From the IMG/VR virus record IMGVR_UViG_3300042564_004864, positions 1 to 22,537 of that record: a DNA stretch of 22,537 nt. One strand, 5' to 3'. Positions 1 through 7,549 of the stretch are shown piece after piece. Positions within the stretch are counted from its first letter, which is position 1; every line of letters begins with the position of its first letter. The translations under genes were made by a program, and so were the position numbers. This DNA is from a virus. A model generated the notes under the pieces. It searched no databases and was not told the origin of the DNA. It saw nothing but the letters and a program-made list of their open reading frames with translations.

Positions 1-513
1 ACATTAGAGTTTGCCGTGCGCGACGCGATGGACAAACTCGGTGCTGATCGTGTCGCCGAAATTCTCGGGACATCATCATCCATCCTATATAAGTCCACCG
101 GCCCAAATCCGACAAGGAAACTTCCTACAATCGTATTCTCTGCCGCAGTCGAACTGGCGCGGCTCATCAAGAGCCAACGGCGGCGCGGTCGCGGCAAGGC
201 ACCAGATAAGGTCGAGCATTTCAGCGCTGTCTTTCGGGCCGTGGGGCGTTCTCAGGTGGTGAAGTCGCTTGATTTGAACGGCAGCATGACGTGGGCAACG
301 GCAGAGGTAGGCCGATTCGCCAAGGCGCTCTATGAAGCAACGCACAAGCCGCATGGATCGGACACTATCACGAGCGATGAATTGGCCGAATTAGCGAAGA
401 TCGGCAGGAACGCCATGAGGGCGATTTCACAAACGGTTGCCGTTGCTGAGTATCGCGTGAAGCAACAGCGCGGCGAGGATGCTGTATTGGAGCTAGACAC
501 CGGGCAGGATTAG
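1..513 (+). CDS. Phage CII-like regulatory protein (5' partial)
   Basis: The reading frame is open from the first base of the window, so the true start is probably outside; internal candidates are GTG at 16 and ATG at 28. The N-terminal part (AVRDAMDKLGADRVAEILG, then SSILYKSTGPNP) resembles the small HTH regulators of alphaproteobacterial phages annotated as CII-like: a helix, a recognition helix with SxxxLYK, then a Pro-rich turn. The rest is helical and basic (KSQRRRGRGK around residue 52 of the GTG form) with no recognised domain. It converges on the leftward replication operon, whose last stop lies 10 bp away. By analogy it would regulate phage transcription in the cytoplasm. Family assignment is by eye and moderate; function is inference. 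Confidence 0.5.
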   Translation, partial: TLEFAVRDAMDKLGADRVAEILGTSSSILYKSTGPNPTRKLPTIVFSAAVELARLIKSQRRRGRGKAPDKVEHFSAVFRAVGRSQVVKSLDLNGSMTWATAEVGRFAKALYEATHKPHGSDTITSDELAELAKIGRNAMRAISQTVAVAEYRVKQQRGEDAVLELDTGQD

Positions 514-522
514 GCTCCGGTT

Positions 523-1266
523 TTATCGCCGCGCCTCCAGCCTTCCAGTTTCCGGGTTGATCCTCGTCTCGCAGTCTGGCGGCAGTTGCGCGCGGCTCTG
601 AATCGGCGTCCATTCGGAGCCGACGGACGCAAAGCGCTGGCCTGCCGATGCGCCGTTCAAATCCGATTCATCGGCAGGCATCGGCTTGCCGACGCGGCCC
701 AAAAGCGCATCCAACTTGGCCTGTGTCTCTGGCGGAAGCGGTTTGCGTTCCTCGGACGCCTTGCGCCCGTCCGCTTCCGTTTTTCTGCGCTCGTGCTCCA
801 CAAGAATCAGCTTTGCGCGCGCCGCTATGCCGCGTCGTTTCGAGACCAGTTCCTCCATCACCTGAAACAGATCGGCCCTCGTCGGTAAAAACCGCAGGCG
901 ACTGGTGATGATGTCGATTGCCAGCCAGCCAATATCCGGCGGGTACTTCCAGAACACAGAACTAATGGCGTCAGCATAAACTTCGGCATCTTGCACTTCG
1001 CGCGCCGGATAGGAGCCGATGAGCTTGCGCGTTTGTTTCGCAACACGCAGCACATCTTGCTCTTCTTGGCGGTTTGGCAGTACAGACAGCGAATGCTCAA
1101 TCTCGGAAATAACCAATTGGCATTGCGGGACGGGGATTAGCTTATCCCCCCTGTTGATCGTGTATTGTCGGGTAAGTTCCTGCTCGAACAAGGCGCACGT
1201 CGGCATGTATCCGGCGCTGATCGGCGCAGGAAGATTGCTTGTCAGGGTGGTCTTTGCGTCGCTCAT
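523..1266 (-). CDS. Phage protein of unknown function, end of replication operon
   Basis: A 247-aa protein that I do not recognise. It is the last gene of the leftward early operon and its ATG overlaps the stop of the DUF1376 gene by 4 bp (ATGA), so translation is probably coupled. The sequence is soluble and mostly helical, with a central stretch on cell-sized helices (residues about 60-150), a charged linker rich in Lys/Arg/Glu (about 155-185), and a tail with Pro and Gly. There are no membrane segments, metal clusters or nucleotide-binding motifs. Genes directly after a DUF1376 replication protein in phages often encode a helicase loader or similar accessory factor, but no Walker A motif is present here, so a DnaC-type ATPase is not supported. 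Confidence 0.7.
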   Translation of the reverse strand: MSDAKTTLTSNLPAPISAGYMPTCALFEQELTRQYTINRGDKLIPVPQCQLVISEIEHSLSVLPNRQEEQDVLRVAKQTRKLIGSYPAREVQDAEVYADAISSVFWKYPPDIGWLAIDIITSRLRFLPTRADLFQVMEELVSKRRGIAARAKLILVEHERRKTEADGRKASEERKPLPPETQAKLDALLGRVGKPMPADESDLNGASAGQRFASVGSEWTPIQSRAQLPPDCETRINPETGRLEARR

Positions 1267-2231
1267 GATGTGTCCTTCACCACGGTTCCTTCGATGAGTA
1301 TTCCTGGGCCGAGATCAAAGAGGCTCTTTGCCTCTGTTCTTTCTTCTGGCATCAGCCTGCTAATTGCCGCCGCAAGATCGTTCGGCGCGTCGTTTCGGCC
1401 TCTTATCGTGGCTTTACCCTTGTTGCTTAGGCACCAGTTCAACCAAGTGCGCTTCCAGTCCTTCTTAGCGGAGTTGGCGTTTCCGCTGCCGATAAAGTGG
1501 TTGGCAAATTTCTCTGCTTCCAGATCGAGATTGATCGGCAGCATCCCGTGTCGCTGCCGCGCCGCCGCCGCGTCTTCGCGCCATTCCTCAGGCACGGTCC
1601 AGTCGCTAGGCAGCCTCATCGCACGCTTCGGCCCTGTGGGCTTATCAGCCTCCGGCACTGCATCCCCCAGGAGATCGGCAACTGGTGGCGACGCCACCTG
1701 TCGCACAGGCTCTATCTGCTCAACATCGGGCTTGCGCGGCGTTGACGGCGCTGGCGGTGAGTAAGCTGGCCGCTCTTCAACCTGTATAGGCGCGGATTCC
1801 GAATCATCCGCCCTCTTGCCACGGTTAGCGGCACGAGATGCCCGCGCTCTTTCCGTCCTGGCGCGCTGCTGTACCTTGCGAGCCCACGCTTGGGCCGCCT
1901 TCTCGCAGACGGTCGGGTGATACCATCGGTTGTCGCTGCACAGAACCCAGCCGTGCATGACCTTTTCCTTGATAGAGCGCCAAGTTTCCATATCGGCAGA
2001 CATGGCGAGTTCACAAAGGATGTCATCGTCGTTCGGGAGACTCCCGGCGGGCCGCTCATGCCAGGACTCGCACCAGAGATTGTGCATGTAAAAGCCAAGT
2101 CTCGGGTCTCGCTTGGCAATGACGCTCCATGCTCTCGACCTGCGGAGCCGCATGATTTCCACGGGCATGAATGGGAAATCGCGCAGATCAACCTCTTTGT
2201 CGATAAGCGGGGGCAGCCTATCATTCTTCAT
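1263..2231 (-). CDS. DUF1376 replication-initiator-like protein
   Basis: The N-terminal ~110 residues match the DUF1376 pattern found in phage replication proteins: FPFMPVEIMRL, then LWCESWHERPAGSLPNDD, then a Trp-rich stretch ending in WYHPTVCEKAAQAW. A basic, Pro-rich disordered linker follows (about 120-215). The C-terminus carries a W-rich segment (DWKRTWLNW) like those of O-protein-type initiators. It probably acts at the phage origin and recruits the host replisome. The start is placed at ATG 2231; a TTG at 2246 in the same frame would add five residues. The upstream VRR-NUC stop is at 2250-2252. Length of about 322 aa is usual for this group. Family call is strong; the precise replication role is inferred from operon position. 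Confidence 0.8.
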   Translation of the reverse strand: MKNDRLPPLIDKEVDLRDFPFMPVEIMRLRRSRAWSVIAKRDPRLGFYMHNLWCESWHERPAGSLPNDDDILCELAMSADMETWRSIKEKVMHGWVLCSDNRWYHPTVCEKAAQAWARKVQQRARTERARASRAANRGKRADDSESAPIQVEERPAYSPPAPSTPRKPDVEQIEPVRQVASPPVADLLGDAVPEADKPTGPKRAMRLPSDWTVPEEWREDAAAARQRHGMLPINLDLEAEKFANHFIGSGNANSAKKDWKRTWLNWCLSNKGKATIRGRNDAPNDLAAAISRLMPEERTEAKSLFDLGPGILIEGTVVKDTS

Positions 2232-2249
2232 CCGCGCCAATCCCAAGGG

Positions 2250-2669
2250 TCATGCCAGAATACCCCACTCGCGCAGTTTCGCTTCGGCATCATCGGCGCT
2301 TCGACAAACGGCATGGTTTACGCCGCGCATGGCGCTCCAATCGCGGAAGTCCTTTTGGTTGTCGCTAAGGCTCCCGCCGGGGGCTTTCATTTCGATCACA
2401 GCGCTGGTCTGCCCGATGAATAGGAAATCGGGCGTGCCCGGTATCATTCCCAGCGCTTTCGCCAGGGTATATCGAAGGGCTGCGTTTTTCGTTCCGCCAC
2501 CCACTTCGTTTGCCGGGTGCGTCCAAACGGCGTTAAGTCGCCCGTCCAATGACCAGCCCCGCAGGCGGTCGGCTAGTTCGATACTGATTCGATCTTCCGG
2601 CCCGACCTTCAGGCTTCCCAGCTTCGGGCGTTGCATGAGGCGGACGAGAAAGAGAGGGACGGCGGTCAT
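2250..2669 (-). CDS. VRR-NUC domain nuclease
   Basis: A 139-aa protein with the VRR-NUC fold signature: NAALRYTLAKALGMIPGTPDF, then AVIEMKAPGGSLSDNQKDF, then VNHAVCRSADDAEAKL. The PD...(E)xK residues (P-D near 82-83, E and K in IEMKAP) and the following Q are the catalytic set of PD-(D/E)XK enzymes. VRR-NUC proteins cleave branched or flap DNA, and small phage versions are common in replication operons, where Holliday-junction resolution is a plausible job. Start chosen at ATG 2669, which overlaps the stop of the DUF1643 gene as ATGA; the longer open frame upstream lies inside that gene and lacks family similarity. Confidence 0.85.
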   Translation of the reverse strand: MTAVPLFLVRLMQRPKLGSLKVGPEDRISIELADRLRGWSLDGRLNAVWTHPANEVGGGTKNAALRYTLAKALGMIPGTPDFLFIGQTSAVIEMKAPGGSLSDNQKDFRDWSAMRGVNHAVCRSADDAEAKLREWGILA

Positions 2670-3211
2670 GCTGCTTCCCGCATGGGGGCCGGGCGCAAGC
2701 TCGCCTTGAGATAAAGCGGGTGCTGAGGCTGCCCCTTGCCCGTAATCGCCAAAGCGTGCGGCTCTTTGCCAGACTGCCGAATGCGTCGCAGCACCATTGC
2801 GCCGCGCCCCCAGAGCAGCCCGTGATTTCCCCAACCGCAGACGACGAGATGCGCTTCATGGCAGATACGCTCGATCCAGGCGTCGTTCTCAAGTCCAACC
2901 GGATCGACAACGGTTTTCAGCCCCGCCGGGTCAGTGCTGCGATAGGCGAAGGCATTGCCGACGATATAGCCGCCATACCCCCAATCCCAGGCGTATCCAG
3001 CCATCCGACGAACACTTGGATCGCTGACGGTTTCAGTAGCCTTGCTCGGATTCAGGCATATCCACGCCATCACCGGACGCGTCTCATCCCAGACCCGCTT
3101 TAGGTAATAGCGGTACAGGCGGCATTCGCTGAAGACCGCCGTGTTTTGCATGTCGGAGATCGGCGGCAATGCGGACGGCGACGCGCCAAGATCAAGGCTG
3201 CGTTGGTTCAT
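2666..3211 (-). CDS. DUF1643 family protein
   Basis: A protein of about 181 aa that matches DUF1643: CRLYRYYLKRVW, MAWICLNPSKATETVSDPSV, RRMAGYAWDWGYGGYIVGN, AFAYRSTDP, VVCGWGNHG, and near the C-terminus GQPQHPLYL. The LNPS, WG and HPLY motifs are the family landmarks. The biochemical function of DUF1643 is not known to me. It is found in phages and mobile elements, often beside replication or nuclease genes, as here. Start is ATG 3211 (a TTG at 3217 is possible), giving a 20-bp overlap with the XRE gene upstream; the downstream VRR-NUC gene overlaps by 4 bp. The tight overlaps support a single leftward transcript. Confidence 0.8.
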   Translation of the reverse strand: MNQRSLDLGASPSALPPISDMQNTAVFSECRLYRYYLKRVWDETRPVMAWICLNPSKATETVSDPSVRRMAGYAWDWGYGGYIVGNAFAYRSTDPAGLKTVVDPVGLENDAWIERICHEAHLVVCGWGNHGLLWGRGAMVLRRIRQSGKEPHALAITGKGQPQHPLYLKASLRPAPMREAA

Positions 3212-3431
3212 TTTCAACCACGATTCTGAGATTGAGGGCCGCAGCCCAAAGAAAGAGATTCGATCCGTTCGGCAGGCTCGCGCCAGCTTCCCAGGCAGCG
3301 ATAGCCTGTCGCGTCACTCCTACCTTTGCCGCAATCTGCTCTTGCGTTTTGCCGGATGCAACGCGCGCTCGGGTCAGTCTCGCCAGAACGGCCATTTGCA
3401 TCCGGCCCGCGCCGGAGATGCGCCCGGCCAT
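3192..3431 (-). CDS. XRE-family HTH regulator
   Basis: A 79-aa protein that is almost entirely one helix-turn-helix domain: LARLTRARVASGKTQEQIAA, then KVGVTRQAIAAWEAG, then SNLFLWAAALNLRIVV. The pattern TQEQIAxKVGVTRQAIAxWE is classic Cro/C1-type HTH. It starts at ATG 3431, sharing one base with the TAA of the GapR-like gene (TAATG). It is the second HTH protein of this operon besides the Cro-like protein. It may modulate the operon or late switch, but no target can be read from the sequence. Confidence 0.8.
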   Translation of the reverse strand: MAGRISGAGRMQMAVLARLTRARVASGKTQEQIAAKVGVTRQAIAAWEAGASLPNGSNLFLWAAALNLRIVVENEPTQP

Positions 3432-3700
3432 TATTCGTCGTCCAGCGGCGGGCCGTCGGTCATCGAGAGCGCGCGCTTGTATAGCTCAAGCAGGGTTTCT
3501 TGCTCCTGCCGGTCGATTTCTTCCAGTTTCCGCAAACGAATAATCTGGCGCATGGTTTGCACTGAAAAACCATTGCCTTTTGCTTCCGCAAACACGTCCT
3601 TTATGTCGGCGGCGATACCCGCCTTCTCCGAATCCAATCGTTCGATTCGCTCGATATACGAACACAATTGGTCCGCCGCCACGCCACCAACGTCTGTCAT
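3431..3700 (-). CDS. GapR-like (DUF2312) DNA-binding protein
   Basis: An 89-aa protein with strong similarity to DUF2312/GapR: VAADQLCSYIERIERLDSEK, then IAADIKDVFAEAKGNGFSV, then IIRLRKLEEIDRQEQE. In Caulobacter, GapR is a nucleoid protein that binds overtwisted AT-rich DNA ahead of replication and transcription; that is family knowledge. A phage copy in a replication operon could support phage DNA topology or compete with host GapR (inference). Start set to ATG 3700 with a GGGAG ribosome site; the GTG at 3709 lies too close to that site. It is followed directly by the XRE gene (TAATG). Confidence 0.88.
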   Translation of the reverse strand: MTDVGGVAADQLCSYIERIERLDSEKAGIAADIKDVFAEAKGNGFSVQTMRQIIRLRKLEEIDRQEQETLLELYKRALSMTDGPPLDDE

Positions 3701-3778
3701 GACGCTCACTCCCGATAGACAAGAACTCAGCGCTCCGAGAAGCGAAGGCGTCTCGGCGTTATGCGATTCAAGGCGGCC

Positions 3779-4039
3779 TTATGCCGCTTTTGCGAGGTCG
3801 GGCTGAAGCTGGTGAAAGTCGCCGGGCGTCAATGCGCGATTGATTTTGCCCTCAGCCGCGAGCGTCTTGGAGATTTCGATGATCTGCTTTTGACGCCGCG
3901 CCGGGATCGTGCCGCGATTCAACCAGCCGCTTACCGACGATTGATCCACGCCCAACAACCGCGCAAGACGGTCTTGCGTCCAGAAAACATCGATCACCTG
4001 CTGCACGATGTCTTTTTCTTCTTGGGTCGGCTCTTTCAT
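3779..4039 (-). CDS. Cro-like / YdaS-type HTH protein
   Basis: An 86-aa protein whose first half is an HTH: VQQVIDVFWTQDRLARLLGV then DQSSVSGWLNRGTIPARRQ. The WxxQxxLARLLGVxxSxVSxWL pattern is that of the small Cro/YdaS-like antirepressors next to phage repressors. Start chosen at ATG 4039 behind a GGAA ribosome site; upstream in-frame ATGs at 4054 and further lie toward the promoter without a better site. It is the first gene of the leftward operon and is divergent from cI, the standard position for Cro. It would bind the shared operators and favour lytic growth (inference by position). Confidence 0.78.
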   Translation of the reverse strand: MKEPTQEEKDIVQQVIDVFWTQDRLARLLGVDQSSVSGWLNRGTIPARRQKQIIEISKTLAAEGKINRALTPGDFHQLQPDLAKAA

Positions 4040-4073
4040 GTTCGATTCCGGCATATGTTGTGGTCTCGAACCC

Positions 4074-4102
4074 ATCATATGAGATAGTCCAATCATACGC
4101 AA
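4074..4102 (-). promoter_or_regulatory. Leftward early promoter with operator-like spacer (Cro-like gene)
   Basis: On the minus strand there is TTGCGT (4097-4102), exactly 17 bp, then TATGAT (4074-4079). The -10 box is 35 bp upstream of the Cro-like ATG. The spacer contains the operator-like dyad; read on the plus strand it is ATGAGATAGTCCAAT at 4079-4093. A repressor bound there would cover the polymerase site. Seen directly; activity is inferred. Confidence 0.7.
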
Positions 4103-4159
4103 TGTGGTTTTCTCATTAAGTCTGGCGAATGCAATCTGTTAGAAATTCTTGGCGCGGCC

Positions 4160-4188
4160 TTGCTAAAGTTTATGACATGATCTAATAA
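4160..4188 (+). promoter_or_regulatory. cI promoter with operator in the spacer
   Basis: TTGCTA (4160-4165), 17-bp spacer, TAATAA (4183-4188). The operator-like sequence ATGACATGATCTAATAATC (4172-4190) straddles the spacer and -10 box. Transcription would begin near 4195, about 50 nt before the cI ATG. The position suggests autoregulation by CI. Confidence 0.72.
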
Positions 4189-4245
4189 TCTCTCGGCATC
4201 AAAAAGGCGTCTTTCTCATTGATACGGAAAAGAGAAGATAATTGC

Positions 4246-4884
4246 ATGAAGTCTGATAAATCTCAGACGATAGGGAACCGTATTAAAGAAGCCAGGAAGG
4301 CTATAAATCTTAGCCAAGACTCGCTTGCAAAGCTGGTTGGCGTCGATCAGTCCACGGTAGCACTTTGGGAGACTGACAAGACCAGCCCGCGAGAAGAGAC
4401 TCTATCTCAGCTTGCCCAAATTTTGTACCTGACGCCTGAGTTCCTGCGATATGGCCCGCCGCGCGAAGCGCCGTCGATGCCGCAGCGTACCGTTCCTGTT
4501 GTCGGTTTTGTGATTGCGGGGAACGAAATTAAACCGCTTGGGAGGCGGGTTATGCAGGAAACAGCGGCCCCGCCCGTCTTCGATAAAGATACGCCGGAGC
4601 CGACGGCGGCGCTTATCGTGCGCGGCGATTCCATGTGGCCGGTTTATCGAGATGGCGACATCTTGTTTTTCAGCGATCACGCAAAGCCGAACGACATGAT
4701 CGGCACGGAATGCGTTGTGAAGCTCGATGACGGAACGATGCTGGTCAAGCGCGTCATGTCGGGCAGCCGCCGGGGGCTTTACACCCTGGCGAGCTATAAT
4801 GCGCCGGAAATTCATGACGTGAGCATCGAATGGGCCGCGCCGGTCGTATGGGTGCGACGCAATTTGATTCGATCCAACGACTGA
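4246..4884 (+). CDS. CI-type phage repressor (HTH + S24 peptidase)
   Basis: A 212-aa repressor. Residues 8-65 form an XRE HTH (RIKEARKAINLSQDSLAKLV, GVDQSTVALWE). Residues about 85-205 are a LexA/S24 peptidase domain with the catalytic Ser129 in RGDSMWPVYRDGD and Lys168 in DGTMLVKRV. The likely self-cleavage site is Ala91-Gly92 in GFVIAGNE. It should maintain lysogeny and be inactivated by RecA-dependent self-cleavage after DNA damage (family knowledge). Start chosen at ATG 4246 behind AGAGAAG; the ORF extends upstream to 4219 without a good ribosome site. It is divergent from the Cro-like gene and followed by a terminator. The repeated operator-like sites in this window are its obvious candidate targets. 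Confidence 0.92.
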   Translation: MKSDKSQTIGNRIKEARKAINLSQDSLAKLVGVDQSTVALWETDKTSPREETLSQLAQILYLTPEFLRYGPPREAPSMPQRTVPVVGFVIAGNEIKPLGRRVMQETAAPPVFDKDTPEPTAALIVRGDSMWPVYRDGDILFFSDHAKPNDMIGTECVVKLDDGTMLVKRVMSGSRRGLYTLASYNAPEIHDVSIEWAAPVVWVRRNLIRSND

Positions 4885-4885
4885 A

Positions 4886-4911
4886 AAAAGGCGGCGCGAT
4901 ACACGCCTTTT
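4886..4911 (+). terminator. Rho-independent terminator after cI
   Basis: Perfect inverted repeat AAAAGGCG / CGCCTTTT with a 10-nt loop, just after the cI stop. The A/T tracts flanking the stem make it usable in both directions. It separates cI from the next promoter only a few bases downstream. Confidence 0.8.
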
Positions 4912-4915
4912 CCCC

Positions 4916-4944
4916 TTGCCTAGATTTATGATATTATCTAATCT
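4916..4944 (+). promoter_or_regulatory. Recombination-operon promoter with operator in the spacer
   Basis: TTGCCT (4916-4921), 17 bp, TAATCT (4939-4944). The spacer carries ATGATATTATCTAATCTC (4928-4945), the same ATGA...ATCTAAT pattern and register as the cI and csf3 promoters. It lies about 48 bp upstream of the RecB-like nuclease ATG. Confidence 0.75.
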
Positions 4945-4991
4945 CTTTCCATTGGCGATAATCATTGCCTTCCATCTGCACAAGGCTCCCA

Positions 4992-5861
4992 ATGAGAGAC
5001 GAACTAGGGCGAACCATCATTCGACCCTCGGCGCTGGCATCCTACGGAGACACGCCAAGGCGCACCGCTGCTACGCTGTTCAAAGATGAGTTCCAGGCGG
5101 CAGGGTACACGGTGAACGACACGCCGGGCGGGATCGCGGCGACGGTGGGAACCGCACTGCATCGCGGCGCGGAATTGCTGCTGACAGACAAGATGAAGGG
5201 TCAATATGGCCCAGGCTCTTTGTCATCGGCTACAGACGCGGCTATCGAAAATCTTCGATCAAACGCGCAGCGCGGCATCATCATGGATGCGACAAGCCCG
5301 ACCGTTTCGACTGCTGAAAAGCAGGTCGCGCGTATGACGGATTGCTACGCGCAGCACGCGGTCCCTGACATTGAGCCGATTGCACTGGAGCAGCGGCTTG
5401 TGATCGATATGGGAGACGAGTTCGTTCTCTCCGGCCAGTCTGACGTGGTTGCTCTCGCCCCCGAGGGGTGCCTGGAAGACACGAAGACTGGCGTGGTCAG
5501 CCGCACGCACGCGGCGCAGCTTGGCGGATATACGATGGCGCAGCGGGCGCATGGCCGCGACATTAAATTCGCCCGCACCCGGTTCATTCAGCGCGTTTCG
5601 ATCAAGAAAGATCAGCCGCCGCCTGCGGTCCAGCGGTACGAGCTATGGGCGATTGAGCCGATCACGGCCATTCGCATCAGGAACATCAAGCGCGACCTGA
5701 TGGAGTTTCGACGGCTGGTCGAGGTCGGCAATGCCGATCCGATTAGCGCGTTCGACTGTAACCCGATGAGCATGCTGTGCTCGCGGAAATTTTGCGGCCT
5801 TTGGGGAACCGACGGTTGCTTTGAGTGGCAATTCAAGGAGAAAAGTGATGACGACGCCTAA
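4992..5861 (+). CDS. RecB/Cas4-like PD-(D/E)XK exonuclease
   Basis: A 289-aa protein of the PF12705-like nuclease group that pairs with RecT in phages. Visible motifs are VGTALHRGAE (residues 52-61, the GxxxH motif I), GQSDVV with Asp151, LEDTKTG with Asp163 and Lys165, and Gln176 in AAQLGGY. The C-terminal NPMSMLCSRKFCGLWGTDGC has the cysteine-rich end common in this group, possibly a metal cluster. It would resect DNA ends to give single strands for RecT. Start is ATG 4992 (AAGG ribosome site), not the in-frame TTG at 4965. The end overlaps recT by 14 bp. Do not confuse it with a CRISPR Cas4: the neighbour and promoter make it a recombination gene. Confidence 0.85.
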   Translation: MRDELGRTIIRPSALASYGDTPRRTAATLFKDEFQAAGYTVNDTPGGIAATVGTALHRGAELLLTDKMKGQYGPGSLSSATDAAIENLRSNAQRGIIMDATSPTVSTAEKQVARMTDCYAQHAVPDIEPIALEQRLVIDMGDEFVLSGQSDVVALAPEGCLEDTKTGVVSRTHAAQLGGYTMAQRAHGRDIKFARTRFIQRVSIKKDQPPPAVQRYELWAIEPITAIRIRNIKRDLMEFRRLVEVGNADPISAFDCNPMSMLCSRKFCGLWGTDGCFEWQFKEKSDDDA

Positions 5862-6978
5862 CGCGCCCGCTGTGACGCAAAAGACTAAGACCCTTGGCGA
5901 ATATCTTTCTGACCAGCGCGTGATTGATGGCATCAAGGCCGTCGCCGGGAATTATCTTCGCCCCGAGCGCATGCTGAAGCTGGTCACGAGTTCGATCAGC
6001 AAGGTGCCGAAGCTGGCGCAGTGCGACCGGAAGTCCTTCCTCGGCGCGGTGATGACTTCCGCAGCGCTCGAATTGGAGCCGAACACTCCCCAGGGTCACG
6101 CTTACCTGATTCCGTATGATAAGCGCGGCAAAGACCCCCAGACGGGTAAGTGGGGGGTGATCGGCACCGAATGTCAGTTCATCATCGGCTATCGCGGCTT
6201 CATCGAACTTGCCTACCGCAACCCGAAAATCAAGAAAGTCGTCGCCAAGCCGATCTATAAGAACGACCTGTTTGAATGCGAGGAAGGCAGCACGGCGTTC
6301 TTGCGGCATCGGCAGGCGATGGAAGACCGTGGCCCGCTGATTGGTGCGTTTGCTTTTGCCCAATATGAAACGCCCAGCGGCGCTATTGCCGATATGTCGA
6401 TGGTTTTGCCGTTGGAAGAAATCCATAAGGCGCGGTCCAAGTCCGAGACCTATAATTTCCTCGCGGCCCAGGTTGAGAAGGCTGAAGCAGGGTACAAGCG
6501 CGAGCAAGCCGAAAAGAAGCTGGCCGAGACGCCGTGGGTGATGTGGGAAGGCGATATGGCGGCCAAGACCGCTATTCGTCGCCTCGCCAAGTTCCTGCCG
6601 GTGGGTGGCAGCTTCGCGTCTGCCGCCGCGCTCGATGAAAACGCCGAGGCCGGTATTGTCGATTTCGGCGCGATGGCCGACGCCAGCACAGCCAAGGGTG
6701 TTGCTGAAGGCGATGAAGCGCCGGTGATCGGCGTGGAATATGAAGACGAACCCCAAGCCCCTGCCCTGCCGCAGCCCACTGAACGCCCGCTGAATGTCGT
6801 CACCGGCGGGAAAGGTCAGCCGCAACCCGAGACCGTAAGTGCTGGCCCTCAGCCGACGCAACGGGATCGGCGCGGCAAGGCACCCGCCCAGGAAGAACCG
6901 CCGCCCTACGATCCTGAAACCGGCGAAATCCTCGCGCCCGGCCAGAGCGATGACGGCGGCCTGAATTTCGGCGGCTAA
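5848..6978 (+). CDS. recT: RecT single-strand annealing protein
   Basis: A 376-aa RecT. Core motifs are FLGAVMTSAALELEPNTPQG, HAYLIPYDKRG, CQFIIGYRGFIELAYRNP, and MAAKTAIRRLAKFLP at the end of the conserved domain. Residues beyond about 270 are acidic and Pro-rich with no recognised fold, as in many RecT proteins. It anneals complementary single strands made by the exonuclease during phage recombination and replication. Start is ATG 5848 with AAGGAG eight bases upstream, inside the end of the nuclease gene. Length is a little above the E. coli Rac RecT because of the tail. Confidence 0.95.
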   Translation: MTTPNAPAVTQKTKTLGEYLSDQRVIDGIKAVAGNYLRPERMLKLVTSSISKVPKLAQCDRKSFLGAVMTSAALELEPNTPQGHAYLIPYDKRGKDPQTGKWGVIGTECQFIIGYRGFIELAYRNPKIKKVVAKPIYKNDLFECEEGSTAFLRHRQAMEDRGPLIGAFAFAQYETPSGAIADMSMVLPLEEIHKARSKSETYNFLAAQVEKAEAGYKREQAEKKLAETPWVMWEGDMAAKTAIRRLAKFLPVGGSFASAAALDENAEAGIVDFGAMADASTAKGVAEGDEAPVIGVEYEDEPQAPALPQPTERPLNVVTGGKGQPQPETVSAGPQPTQRDRRGKAPAQEEPPPYDPETGEILAPGQSDDGGLNFGG

Positions 6979-7027
6979 TCAACAGCGGCGGCGCGTGGTG
7001 CGCCGCCCCATCTGCAAGGGATAAACC

Positions 7028-7414
7028 ATGCTCAATCTCGTTTCCAACACCGCCACGATTGCGGCGTCTTTCCTGGCGGCGCACAAAATGCCCACCGACG
7101 GCATCCCAGACCTGATGCGGACTATTCACGATGCGCTCAAATCTGCGGGTTCGCCGCCCGTCCCGGTTAATGTTGCGCCTATCCCAGCGGTCCCGATCAA
7201 GAAGTCTATCACTCCTGACTTCATCATCTGCCTGGAAGATGGCCTGCCGTTCAAGATGATGAAGGGGCACCTGCGGAAATCCTTCAACATGTCGCCGGAT
7301 GAATACCGCGCCAAATGGGGACTGCCGCGCGATTACCCCATGACGGCACCGAACCACACGGCCAAGCGCGCCTCTATCGCAAGGCAAATTGGTTTGGGCC
7401 ATAGGGTCCGTTAG
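7028..7414 (+). CDS. Ros/MucR family transcriptional regulator
   Basis: A 128-aa protein with the MucR/Ros signature: SITPDFIICLEDGLPFKMMK, then MSPDEYRAKWGLPRDYPMTAPNHTAKRASIARQIGLG. Ros/MucR proteins bind AT-rich promoters and silence genes in alphaproteobacteria. In classical Ros a Cys2His2 site holds zinc. Here the second Cys position is Asp (CLED) and the second His region reads HLRKSF, so zinc binding is doubtful, as reported for some Mesorhizobium homologues. The N-terminal 60 residues are variable. It follows recT by 49 bp and precedes a strong terminator, so it is the last gene of this transcript. Target genes are unknown. Confidence 0.88.
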   Translation: MLNLVSNTATIAASFLAAHKMPTDGIPDLMRTIHDALKSAGSPPVPVNVAPIPAVPIKKSITPDFIICLEDGLPFKMMKGHLRKSFNMSPDEYRAKWGLPRDYPMTAPNHTAKRASIARQIGLGHRVR

Positions 7415-7437
7415 CAACCGTCAAGCTGGTAAGACAA

Positions 7438-7468
7438 GGGGGCTCGCTTAACGCAGCCCCCTTTTTTT
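7438..7468 (+). terminator. Strong rho-independent terminator
   Basis: GGGGGCT / AGCCCCC stem (7438-7444 with 7455-7461) followed by seven T. It closes the recombination transcript. Confidence 0.93.
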
Positions 7469-7490
7469 ATGTGCTTTTCTCATTTCCCCC

Positions 7491-7519
7491 TGGCGCACAC
7501 TATGAGTTTATGCAATATT
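7491..7519 (+). promoter_or_regulatory. Promoter of the Rad50-like operon
   Basis: TGGCGC (7491-7496), 17 bp, AATATT (7514-7519), with ATGAGTTTATGCAAT in the spacer and -10 region. The upstream stretch TGCTTTTCTCAT (from 7472) and CTGGCG recur before the small-gene operon at 12195 and, in part, near 4108, so this is a repeated control element. Confidence 0.6.
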
Positions 7520-7549
7520 TTCCCCGAAACATCTGCAAAGGAGCCTGTC

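Noticed and set aside
1165-1764. 199-codon plus-strand frame opposite the DUF1376 gene
   Set aside because: Low-complexity Ser/Arg/Ala product antisense to a recognised phage gene.
4992-5861. RecB/Cas4-like nuclease as a CRISPR adaptation Cas4
   Set aside because: It overlaps recT, is 14 kb from the csf genes and no cas1/cas2 is present. A recombination exonuclease is the simpler reading.
5833-6861. 342-codon minus-strand frame opposite recT
   Set aside because: RecT on the plus strand is unmistakable; the antisense product has no recognisable features.
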